Origin: Dysidea avara
Lineage: Eukaryota; Porifera; Demospongiae; Dictyoceratida; Dysideidae
Direction: 5' to 3'
Length of the DNA stretch: 64,000 bases
Assembly (NCBI RefSeq): GCF_963678975.1
Contig: NC_089280.1
Location: 13,281,280 to 13,345,279, forward strand
This document shows, one piece after another, positions 1 through 9,230 of this stretch. Under the pieces are notes generated by a model, which saw only the letters and a program-made list of their open reading frames with translations, was not told the origin of the DNA and did no database searches. Position 1 is the stretch's first letter. Every line of letters begins with the position of its first letter. A program made the translations under genes and the position numbers.

Positions 1-101
1 TGGTACTGTCTATAGAGCTTGGTGCGGTGGAAGGGCGGTTTGTGTAGGAAAGCATGCTGTAATGTGCTGTGGTACTTGTAATTGGTCATAATAGCATGTT
101 A

Positions 102-569
102 ATTAAAATTACAAGCCTTCACATTGTCCAGCTCTGCTTTGTATGTACTAGATGTCAGTTGTAGTTCTATTAAAGAATAATAGTATACAGAGTTTGGCTA
201 AGTGTGTAACTTCTGATCAACTTCATCATTAGTGTAAAGCCTACAGTAACCAGACAGTTAAACATTTAATATAAAATTTAAATAACTCGAAGCATAACTA
301 TGTGTTCTGTGTCAATAACTTTGAACTTTAGTGTGTGCATATGTGATATGTACATGGCAACTAACTTGTCTGGTGTCATTTCCATTTATGATAATGTAGA
401 GCTTATTTATATCAATCATTCTGACAGTCTTTCTCTCTTTTTGTGAACAGTTGGTTTGCTTCATCACTATTCTATAACTTTGTGTCATCAGTATTTATAT
501 GCATGTGGTCCCACTGTTTCAACCCTCAAGGTTACATAGAGTAATCTCGGGTGTTGACATGTGACCTGC
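102..569. repeat. Direct repeat, copy 1 of about 470 bp
   Basis: This stretch is nearly identical to 2736-3206 in the same orientation. Both begin with attaaaattacaagccttc and end at gttgacatgtgacctgc. On the minus strand the first 70 bp (about 102-168) still read as the exon segment ending ELDNVKACNFN that is part of the better preserved copy at 2800, so the duplicated unit carries the edge of a gene exon plus intron-like sequence. Confidence 0.85.
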
Positions 570-1333
570 CACACTCACTAAAAATATTGGAAATATTGTA
601 GGATCACCATCATACAAGTTACTACTCATTGCACAAGAGTGTTCTCACTTTTTGCATTTCATAGAGCAATACTGAACGTACCAGCAAAATGGCGCTCGCC
701 AGCCCTGGTTGATGTTATGAACATGATTGGCATGGTCAAGGTGGTAGCTGTACCTACACAAAACACATCAATCATTATTGTAAATTATTAATAGTTGATT
801 TAGTCTTTGTGTTATCACAATTTTATTGCAACACAGTGTGTGGGTGGATCAAGGGAGACCCATGGGCTATATTCACAATGTAGCCAAGTGCAAAAAGTGC
901 TAAGCGAGTGGACATTACCATACAAAAGTTAAACAACTATGCATTTCCATTATGGTATGTATCTTTTAAGCAGGGATATAGCACTTCTTATTGTGACAAC
1001 CCTCGTTTTGATGTTAAATGCTGCCTGGAGTGCTTCATTTCAGCAAATACTTCCATATTTGTCTAATGCTATCTGGATCTGTAATGTACGTAAGTACACA
1101 TAATAATTATATGAATTTCTTAAATTCTATTTTTTTTGACAAGATATTAGAATTTTCACTTGAGCAATATGACAAGAGCATTTTGCAAGTCAAACATGTA
1201 CCATAGTTGTTTTGAGATCATATCATTCAGTGGCCATCTTTTTGGAAAATGTTTTCAGCAGATTTTTAATTGCATCTGATGTTGGCATTGCTAAGAAACA
1301 AAATGAAAGGGGAATTCACGTTCCTGGATACAA
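570..1333. other. No intact gene seen
   Basis: AT-rich sequence with no convincing exon. A short piece near 1215-1245 (minus) resembles the family fragment with KMATE followed by a stop and YDL that also occurs near 6650 and 22120, so this is probably decayed gene-family DNA. Confidence 0.4.
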
Positions 1334-1497
1334 TGCGCCTTAAAACGAAGTAACGCGTTACATTCGTTACGATTCCCAGATGTAATATCCATTACATATC
1401 ACTCACTACTTTGTCATGTAACGCGTTATATTACTCGTTATTGTAAAAGTAATATTATTACGTAATGCATTACATTTGTAACGCGCTACCCCCAACT
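1334..1497. repeat. Cluster of TAACGCGTTA-like motifs (transposon end)
   Basis: The palindromic core taacgcgtta and close variants (taacgcgttata, taatgcattac, taacgcgctac, attactcgttatt) recur several times within 160 bp, on both strands. Dense subterminal copies of this motif are typical of hAT-type DNA transposon ends. No second terminus or target-site duplication was located, so this is probably a lone fragment. Confidence 0.45.
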
Positions 1498-1785
1498 CTG
1501 TTACCCACCTACCTACCCTGAGAACACCCATGGTTGTAAGCTACAGTAGTGAATTAAAAATAGTAATACCAGTTTGCATCTAAAATGAATCAAACACTAT
1601 GGTTGGACACATTTGCAGTGAACATTTCAGACATGCAGTTTTAACCTTCCTATACCATAGGTAGAATCTTTACAACTTGACCTATTTCATGTGTGAACAC
1701 ACATTGTTTCTCCATATTTTGGTCACATAATGTAGCAAAAAATTGCAGTATATTGGTGGCACTATACATAAACACTACAGTAAAA

Positions 1786-2800
1786 TTATAGTGTATACAT
1801 GCATACCTTCTCTATGATAGCTGATACATTCTGAAACAAATCATCACTAGTAACACATGAGAGTGCCAGTTCTTTAAAGTCAGTAACTAGGTATGTAAAG
1901 ACATATTGGGCAAGAAACAGAAAGCCAGGGCCCCCTGTACAAGTGAGTGTACAATGATAGTTCCCAATAACTAAAGAGTGGCAGCAGCTGAGGACTGTGT
2001 GCAGGATGCAGTCATTGCTTTTCACCAACAAACGTTGAGTATGGATCATCAAGCGCAAACTTGTTCAAGACATCAGTAAAATAATGTCTTTTGACTCCAC
2101 CTGTATCAACTGCAGGCTGATGTAGAAACGGATACTCACAATGGCCTGGTTGGATCAAATTTGGCCTTAAATGGGAGGGCCATCAATTCTGGTTGTTCAT
2201 TAGGTAAAGGATCTTAGCTGGAGTGGTATCTAGCGACGTGTTTACAGTCTGTTTGGTATTCTTTGATGTTAAATTATGCATGACATCAATTGACTTCCTT
2301 GAATAGTCTGGAAATATTTCATAGATTTTCATCGGAGAACTGAGATCTGGAATAAACATATTACTACTGGGATCATCATTTGATCTGCTTCTAAAACTGC
2401 TACTAGTGCCATCATCTGATCTGTTTCCTAAACCGTTACTAGACTGAGTGGTATCATCTGATCTGCTGCTACTAGTGATCTGCTTCAAAAAATGCATCCC
2501 ATTTAACGGAATGTGTTTAACTAGGCGAGAAAATTTAGTTGTGCCCATGTACTTAAAACTACCAAATTTTGCAGATGTTTTGACGCCGCTTAGCAGTACT
2601 TGCAGTAAAAGAAAGTGTTGTTACTTTGTGCTTACTGCCTCGAGCAGACTTGGTAGCAGGGATACTGCCTAATTCAAATTTGGGTTTACGACTCTTCACC
2701 TGCCGGGCTTCTTGGATGGCTGACATCTGTCTGATATTAAAATTACAAGCCTTCACATTGTCCAGCTCTGCTTTGTATGTACTAGATGTCAGTTGTAGTT
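1786..2800 (-). pseudogene. Decayed HECT-type E3 ubiquitin ligase-like gene
   Basis: Read on the minus strand, an acceptor (tttaatag) at 2801 opens an exon whose product runs through LQLTSSTYKAELDNVKACNF, a basic stretch (QVKSRKPKFELGSIPATKSA) and a Ser/Asp-rich linker with SSSRSDDTTQSS. It then reaches AVDTGGVKRHYFTDVLNKF (about 2090-2040) and GNYHCTLTCTGGPGFLFLAQ (about 1950-1900), ending at a good donor after SAIIEK (gtatgcatg). The DTGGVKR..F block followed by a GGPGF.FL block in this order is what HECT catalytic domains of the G2E3-like type show in their N-lobe. The frame must shift near 2595, near 2130 and near 2020. No C-lobe with its catalytic cysteine is visible downstream. I infer an inactive remnant; sequencing indels are the alternative. 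It is the most intact copy of an exon family scattered over the window. Confidence 0.5.
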
Positions 2801-3206
2801 CTATTAAAGAATAATAGTGTACAGAGTTTGGCTAAGTGCATAACTTCTGATCAACTTCATCATTAGTGTAAAGCCTACAGTAACCAGACAGTTAATTAAT
2901 TTAATACAAAATTTAATTAACTTGAAACATAATTATATATGTTCTGCATCAATAACTTTGAACTTTAGTGTGTGTATATGTGATATATACATGGCAACTA
3001 ACTTGTCTGATGTCATTTGCATTTATGATGATGTGGAGCTTATCTATATCAGTTATTATGATACTCTTTCTCTCTTTGTGAACAGTTGGTTTGCTTCATC
3101 ACTATTCTATAACTTTGTGTCATCAGTATATTTATATGCATGTGGTCCCACTGTTTCAACCCTCAAGGTTACATAGAGTAATCTTGGGTGTTGACATGTG
3201 ACCTGC
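2736..3206. repeat. Direct repeat, copy 2 of about 470 bp
   Basis: Second copy of the segment at 102-569, same orientation. On the minus strand its right part is intron-like and its left 65 bp are the start of the HECT-like exon that continues below 2736. A piece of the same unit (ggtcccactgtttcaaccctc and what follows) recurs near 22515-22610. Confidence 0.85.
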
Positions 3207-3465
3207 GTAAGTGGGATTTTAACTGTATGCTAATAAGTTTTTTTTTGTAATACAGTGCCAGCTTATGGAGCCGATGATAAAACCATTACTAGCAACTGTA
3301 GAAAAATTGTTAACTAGTTGGTTGTGTTATATAAAATTACTAGCGCATCTTTTTGAGTGTGTAATACAAATAATTTTTAATATAATTGAAAAAAAAGATG
3401 TTGTACAGTGTATTCAATAAACACACATACAGTAAATTCTGAAAGAAAACAAGAGAATATAAGGC
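3207..3465. other. Intergenic, nothing recognised
   Basis: AT-rich sequence with an eight-T run; it probably holds the 3' flank of the gene ending at 3466. Confidence 0.3.
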
Positions 3466-4182
3466 TCACATTTTAAATATAAAGTTTATGTTCTTGGACT
3501 TCCTTGTTGCTCTTCTACCTCGTCCTCTGCCATGTGCTCTTCTTCGTTCATATGGCTGATGATGAAAACCTGTTGATGTTTACAAATTAAAATTGGTAAT
3601 TCAGTATTGTAAATACATGTACTTACAATCCACTGGCCAATAAGGGTGATTGTAGTATGGCGGAGAACCTAGAGGCGGTCTCAATGATGGTCCACCAGTA
3701 AAGGTGTCACAACTGTAGAGGGTCCACTAGTAAAGGGTGGCACAACTGTAGAGGGTCCACTAGTACAGGGTGGCACAACTGTAGAGGGTCAGTAGAGGTT
3801 GGCACAACCGTAGAGGATCCACTAGTAGAGGTTGGCACAACCGTAGAGGATCCACTAGTAGAGGTTGGCACAACTGTAGAGGATCCACTAGTAGAGGTTG
3901 ACACAACCGTAGAGGGTCTACTAGTAGAAATTGGCACAACTGTAGAGGGTCCACTAGTAGAGGTTGGTAAAGCACTAGATAATCCAGTACTGTGAGATGG
4001 CATAGGTTTTGGACTTTTGGTGTCGAAGTAAACTCTACAAAATACAAAGTTAATAGTAATTCATATCTTTTTAATACACTGTTAGCCTAATGCAGTAATA
4101 TAGTTAAAAGTAATTTAATAGTTTTACCCTCATTGTCAGAGTTATCACTTAAAAGTAGTGATATCTCTAAAGCTGACATCAT
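3466..4182 (-). pseudogene. Three-exon gene: Ser/Thr/Pro repeat and Arg-Gly tail, frame broken
   Basis: Unrecognised gene. Exon 1 (4182-4128) starts MMSALEISLLLSDNSDNE and ends in a 95-bp GT-AG intron (acceptor tttgtagag). Exon 2 (4032-3627) reads VYFDTKSPKPMPSHSTG and then 11-residue repeats of the type TSTSGSSTVVP. It ends FTGGPSLRPPLGSPPYYNHP, YWPVD. After a 57-bp intron (gtaagtac to atcaacag) exon 3 (3569-3466) gives FHHQPYERRRAHGRGRGRR, ATRKSKN and a stop. Exon phases agree at both junctions. Inside the repeat, one unit near 3790 lacks 4 bases and one near 3707 lacks 1 base. The visible exons total 565 nt, two codon positions short of a multiple of three, and no frame runs through. The Arg-Gly tail suggests nucleic-acid binding (inference). 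Either a young pseudogene or indel errors in a tandem repeat. Confidence 0.55.
3695..3975 (-). repeat. 33-bp coding minisatellite
   Basis: About eight tandem units of 33 bp (plus-strand core gtagagggtccactagtag, then aggttggcacaacc) encode an 11-residue Ser/Thr/Pro/Val repeat on the minus strand. Units differ by a few substitutions. The two length variants that break the frame both lie at the promoter-distal end. Confidence 0.85.
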
Positions 4183-4489
4183 GTGGATGTCTTGTATTTC
4201 ATTGATTAAAATTACCACTATAATATAAACCAACACAATATACAAAAGTACTTGCACTACTCAACTTAAATTTTGGTAATCATCCTACATACTATATTAT
4301 ATCGTTGGTGTAAACTAACTAGCTACTTGTAACTCTTGCATTGGAAATAGCCATCATTGTACCATGAAAACCTGCTATAACTCACATAGTTTAATGGACA
4401 TCCTAGCTGCAGTGAGAATTCTTTGTCCAGTTAAGCACTTCTATAGCACAGTGTATCCTTAACCCTCAAAAAGGAATTTTATCTTTAGC

Positions 4490-4918
4490 TGTATAGAGTT
4501 ACTTGAATTTGAAGCTAATTGTAAACCTAGAGGCTCCATCAAGGCTCCTAGTTTTATTGAGAAGGTCTGGGCATATCGTTTCTACATTTTTCTTTCTGCT
4601 CACTGTTTTTCAGCAGCCTGTACATTTATAATTCTTGCATTTTCCTCCAACTCTGATTTTTTCTGTTTAATACAGCTTATGTCAATTCTTCAAGTTATTC
4701 TCTACATGTCTCAATCAACCCTTACTAGTGTCACCATCATAAAAGTTACTACTCATTGTAGCACGAAGGAGTTCTCGTTTTCTGCATTTCATGATAGTAG
4801 TACAAACCTGTGAACTATATCCAGTACATAGTCTGAAAATTCTTGGACAGTGATGGTTAATTTGATTAATAATTCCATTTGCAATAAGATCATAAAGCCA
4901 ATCCTTGCATTTAATCAT
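4490..4918 (-). pseudogene. Family exons: CKDWLYDL module and coiled coil
   Basis: Two coding-like pieces on the minus strand. The first (4918-4715) reads CKDWLYDLIANGIINQINHH, then CPRIFRLCTGYSSQV, then ATMSSNFYDGDTSKG and a stop. The second (about 4670-4500) reads KSELEENARIINVQAAEKQ, a stop, and RYAQTFSIKLGALMEPLG. Both recur at 31990-32330, and the second also at 16540-16690 with LEELTSTLLNRRDRKDMPRP. The heptad-like Leu/Glu/Lys pattern suggests a coiled coil. Function unknown; stops and shifts argue that this copy is dead. Confidence 0.4.
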
Positions 4919-5257
4919 GTTTAAATTATATTGGTACCCGTATAGCCAAGTTGTGTAACAAAGTTTGGTCAGTTATATCAACACTGATATAGCCCATGGT
5001 GTTGAGCTGTCTCAGGTTTTGGCAAGTGTTCCTGTAATACTGTAGTTCTTTATTCAGTTGATGACTACCTGCTAGTCTGATCCAGTATTGGTATGTAGCA
5101 AATAAACTACTGAGATATTAAAATAACAAGCCTCCATATTGTCAAACTCTGTAGTAAAAGTGTATTGGTTGTGTTAATTAAAAAGTGTGTAACTTCCGAT
5201 CAATTTCATTGTTATTACAGTCAGCAATACTATACTTCATTAGATGTTCTGTACTGT

Positions 5258-5455
5258 ATTAATTAGACATTGATTAGCCAGTAGGGTATTGTGTTTCATC
5301 AACATTGTTATTAATAGTTGGGTGAACTAAACAATTAGAACTATACACCTTCAGATTGTAATTAGACATTGATTATAATAGCCAGTAGGGTATCAACATT
5401 GTTATTAATAGTTGGGTGAACTAAACAATTAGAACTATACACCTTCAGATTGGAA
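5258..5455. repeat. Imperfect tandem duplication of about 95-100 bp
   Basis: A unit containing attagacattgatta, gccagtagggtat and aacaattagaactatacacc occurs twice back to back. The second unit has lost about a dozen bases (tgtgtttc region). Confidence 0.8.
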
Positions 5456-5476
5456 GTGAATATCGATTGATGTTGC

Positions 5477-5700
5477 TCAAGTTAACAAAATGCAGAACTG
5501 CTGAGAATATCTTTCACAGCAACAGGATATAAAGTTAGATAATAGCAAAAGTCCTCTTTTGTGTGCCTTTCTAATGCCTAAACATTGTGTTGTAAGACAA
5601 TGATTGTTCCTCCACTGGCTTGCTCTAGCTGTGTGAGGTTTTGTTAAGTGCTCTTGTAACAGTTCTGTATTCAGTTGACCCATCAACCCTTGACTTCCTG
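5477..5700 (-). pseudogene. Family exon: QLN..ELLQEHLTKP module
   Basis: Minus-strand frame reads MGQLNTELLQEHLTKPHTA, RASQWRNNHCLTTQCLGIRK and AHKR. It is homologous to the better copy at 23650-23945 and to pieces at 18480-18600 and 32560-32830. The C..C....H pattern around CLGIRKAHK is weakly like the end of a B-box zinc finger, but the other ligands are not visible, so I give no name. Confidence 0.4.
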
Positions 5701-6103
5701 CCCATCTGATCTAGCATTCGGCTGCACAGGAAGTTCTAAATAATGTTAAACTGCAATCCTCCATATTGTCAAGCTTTCTTCTTTGTGCACAGTAGATGTC
5801 ATGTTGTGCGGGGTTTGGCTGTTTGCGTCAATAAGTTGTGTCTGATTAATTCCATAACTGATACAAAGCCTATAGTAATTTAATACCTAGTGTGGGTTAT
5901 AATTCGTTACTGGTGGTAAGGTTGACAAATCTTCTCCTACAGTAGTAGGATCTAAAGTTGGATAACGGAAAGTGTCTCAGATGCACATGGCAGCCATAGT
6001 GTGACTCAGCAAAGGAAATAGATTACTGCAATACATAGCACCATTTCCACTAATCACTCTTAACAGTTCTTTACTAGAACAAAAATTGAGGATGGTAAAT
6101 CTT

Positions 6104-6430
6104 TCACCGTGGCCATTTGGTCTGTTGAATATGACATTGACCACTAGACAGAGAAGACATAATCACCAATACTGCTTTGTGACATGTTGGGAATCCCTGA
6201 ACAGCCAAGTTCTGATAGAATTTAGTGATGTTCCTACTTTGTTTCACTCTCTTGTGTAATCCAGATGTTTGAAGTACAGTCAACTCTACAAGATCCACTA
6301 CATTATATCCTTCACAATGAATGGCAATGTTGGGAAAACATGTTTAGATGTAAGTGTAATGTCTGCTCAAGTTCTACAAGTGGTTGGACAATATTCAACT
6401 TGTTATTCCCTACCTATAAACTTTGGAGAA
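6104..6430 (-). pseudogene. Family exon: VDLVEL..LHKRVKQSR module
   Basis: Minus-strand frame gives VDLVELTVLQTSGLHKRVKQ, SRNITKFYQNLAVQGFP and a stop after TKWPR. The 5' part (about 6430-6300) matches the QPLVELEQTLHLHPNMFPEG segment of the copy at 21698-21950 but carries a stop and a shift. The 3' part is replaced at 7959-8171 by a longer version of the same module. Unrecognised family. Confidence 0.4.
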
Positions 6431-6965
6431 TTTTTTTTATAGTAACAGATACTACTTAACTACTTCTATGCATCATAAAAATTGTTTTAAATAATAATCC
6501 TATAGCTCATATCAGGCAATTCACAAGGACCCATGATACAACTATTACATTATGGCAACAAGCCTTGCACCTGGTTACCAGCCTGGTCTTAAGCGTCTTC
6601 TCATACATTGCTTTATTAGGGTCAGAAAAGTTTCATACTTACTGAGATTATATCATTCAGTCGCTGAGAATGTTTTCAACAGATAATTAACCACATGTGA
6701 TGGTGGCATTACTAGAAATGAAATAAAGGGAGAATTAATCTTCAGCATATCCTTATTTTCCTTCTTCCAATCCTTCATTTTTTTTACAGCATTCCTCCAC
6801 TGGCTTGTTCGTGTAACTTTCTCAATGAAGTTTAGTTTCCTCTATTGAGTTCTAATTCAATTCCTACATCTTTCCACTGACCTATTGCATCATATGATAT
6901 CTTCTTGCACAGTACAGTAAGAAATGAACACAGAATATACCAACTGTCCCTACATGGCAGCTAAC

Positions 6966-7188
6966 TTTTCCAACAGCTAAGGCTATGGGCTTGATTTTTT
7001 CACTGTTTGACGTCACTTCAGCCCTACAGGTGCCTTTTGGCATACCGCAGTACGTACAATGCATTCTTCATGGACTTACCAGTATCCTCCTTTGTGTCCC
7101 ATTCATCTTTGCTGACAGGGAAAGGTGTCAATTTGGCACGAGCACGTGATGGCTTCCCTTCGAAACGGAAATCGTCCGTATTTTTCAT
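6966..7188 (-). CDS. Possible first exon(s) of a family gene
   Basis: An ATG at 7188 (minus) opens a 109-nt exon reading MKNTDDFRFEGKPSRARAKL, TPFPVSKDEWDTKEDT. It ends at a strong donor (gtaagtcc) at 7080. A 56-bp intron ends at ctgtag (7024), and the next exon (7023-6966) has an open frame AEVTSNSEKIKPIALAVGK before another donor-like gttagc. The splice phases do not match (1 against 2), so as it stands the join runs into a stop. Upstream lies a 138-bp foldback element (7275-7412), which may have displaced the promoter. Product unknown; possibly the 5' end of the scattered gene family. Confidence 0.35.
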
Positions 7189-7274
7189 CGTGGCTATTTT
7201 GATTGCAGAGGTGCTTTTCAAACAGTTCTTGATTCGTACTGCTGTGTAACGGGTTGAACATAGAGTACATCGAT

Positions 7275-7412
7275 AAAAAGTACTGAAGCAAGTTAGAGTA
7301 GTCCATGATATTAAATCACTGTAAAACAAAAGAAGTATTATATCCCTACCGTGCTCAAGGTTTTACAGTGATTTAATATCATGGACTACTCCAACTTGTT
7401 TCAGTACTTTTT
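7275..7412. mobile_element. 138-bp foldback MITE
   Basis: Near-perfect inverted repeat: aaaaagtactgaagcaagtt on the left against aacttgtttcagtacttttt on the right. Arms are about 58 bp around a short AT-rich centre. A related foldback with similar outer bases (aaaaagtactgaaacaagct) sits at 18727-19029. Confidence 0.85.
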
Positions 7413-7939
7413 TCATGTACTTTAATAATATAATATGTGTATAAAGACTGGGTGTCAGTTTGAGGTAATTATATACATCTCCATACATCACATCCAGTGT
7501 GGACATTCATGCCCACTCAATAGAGTTTCCTGAAATCGATGAAAGCTTAATTTTCTTGAATTCTCCAGACTCGACAATAAGGATCTTCCTCACAACAAAT
7601 CAGCTTCAATTTATCAAGGTATCGCGTAGCTAAACTTCTTGATCCCGGTCGCAAGCACATCAGTTGGTGGTATGGAAGTGACTACCCCATGTTGCTGTTA
7701 AACTGATATGGTACCCTGGCCCTACAAATGGCAATGTGCGTCTTACTGTACATTTGTGAGAACTAGGCACTTAGAAATAATTCCCCTGCATAAGCTCTAT
7801 AGCGATACTAATAACAACCCGACTATGATAACAATACCTAACACAAATTATTTACCAACGCAAAATATATAATTTGCAGTAATATAGTTCACCAAACACT
7901 AAAATCGTTGAATATACCAAATGATTTATTGAATATACC

Positions 7940-8210
7940 AAATAATTCACCATCTCCACTAATCACTCCTACAGACAAAAATTGTGGAGCCTTGAGCTTC
8001 ATCAAGTAAATTTTTCACTGTGGCCATTTGGTCTGTTGAATATGACTGACCACTAACAGAGAGAACATAATTACCTATAACTTTGTTCATGTGATGCATA
8101 GGGAATACCTGAACAACCAAGTTCTGATAGAATTTGGTGATGTTCCTACTGTAAGTGTAATGTCTGTTCAAGTTCTACATTCAACTTGTTATTTCCTACC
8201 TATAAACTTT
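7940..8210 (-). pseudogene. Family exon: FYQNLVVQVFP module
   Basis: Minus-strand frame from 8171 reads NITKFYQNLVVQVFPMHHMN, KVIGNYVLSVSGQSYSTDQM and ATVKNLLDEAQGSTIFVC. It overlaps by homology with the module at 6104-6298, where the frame is lost after the first segment, so the two together outline the original exon. Not assigned to a known domain. Confidence 0.4.
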
Positions 8211-8339
8211 GGAGATAATTATCGTCTGAAAAGTGAAGTATCCATTACGCTTCATTGTCAGATGAACTATTTACATTGTTGGTTCTTGTAGGTTCTAATC
8301 ATTTGAATTTGATTGAAGTAGTTGCACTGCTTAACTTAA

Positions 8340-8570
8340 ATGTCGCTAATCATCCTACATATCGTTCTTCTCAGTGACAAGAAGGTAGACATTGTCTTGT
8401 TCTGATATTAACTGATGACAAGTTCTCAGTGTACATCCTGTGGTCCAAACATCATCTAGAATGTACACAACTATATGGCTAACTACATGCTCTTTCCTTG
8501 ATGACTTGAGTAAGGGGGTGATGGAAGCTTGGGCAAATAGATCGGGTTTAAACTAACTAGCTACTTGTGG
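8340..8570. repeat. Segment shared with 33660-33880
   Basis: About 220 bp (including tgatgacaagttctcagtgt and atcctgtggtccaaacatca) are almost identical to the later block, in the same orientation. This gives the right-hand anchor of the colinear duplication. Confidence 0.85.
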
Positions 8571-8627
8571 GTAACTGGTACAGTTTGCATTAATGTAAGT
8601 TTGGAGAACCAACAAAGCAATTGGTAA

Positions 8628-9060
8628 AGAGTGCTAGGAGGGTATAGTGTTCCATTAACCTTACTGAGAAAGATGTTTTGGCAAAATCTTCTGAAACCCT
8701 TATTTTCTTGCAGCTCTCACACTTATCTCAGCTCATTGTTTTTGCTGTGGAAAGGTCAGTGATGCAATTGTACCACATGTGTCGTGCACTGGAGTATGCT
8801 TTATCAAGCTCTACACATCCTACATACGTACATTGTAGTGTGAATTCTAGTAATATATTACTGTATATATAAGTATTATATAATATAAAATTTTATTGTG
8901 AAGTTGGTTTCTAAATTCTGGTCAATATTTTTTAGTGAAAAAGTACCAAAATACAGCAGACAGCAAGCCAGTATACATAAGAGTATTGAGATTGTAATTA
9001 ATATATCACACATGTGCATCAATACAAACCTTCGTATTGATGTTTTGCAAATTGTCGGAA
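8628..9060 (-). pseudogene. Decayed copy of the Cys-rich (PHD-like) family exon
   Basis: The segment is homologous to 48797-49220. On the minus strand the counterpart of the CxxC exon there (about 8830-8690) has lost its frame: the tryptophan of SWVKCESCK is replaced by a stop. The plus-strand reading that continues past 9060 to VRKNKEERLHETILEKQ is not shared with the other copy and may be chance. Confidence 0.45.
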
Positions 9061-9230
9061 ACTTTACTCAATCGATGGAAACTGTGAGGAAAAACAAGGA
9101 AGAAAGGTTGCATGAGACAATTCTAGAAAAACAATACAATTATGCATGACAAGAGGTGTTCGAAGCACACATACACTTTACAGCACAAACATGTATTTTA
9201 ACAATGAACAGTTTTGACTCAAAGAGGTCA

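Larger units (their letters stand above)
4240..9060 (-). repeat. Gene-family block 1 (colinear with 31080-33880)
   Basis: Pieces of this block recur in the same order at 31080-33880: 4240 matches 31080, 4690 matches 32120, 5440 matches 32560, 6110 matches 32940, 6850 matches 33065 and 8370 matches 33670. Sub-blocks also recur at 16.5-18.6 kb, 21.7-24.4 kb, 43.8-44.1 kb and 48.8-49.3 kb. Coding-like pieces all read on the minus strand. This is a diverged segmental duplication family and not a simple transposon, since I see no common termini. Confidence 0.7.
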
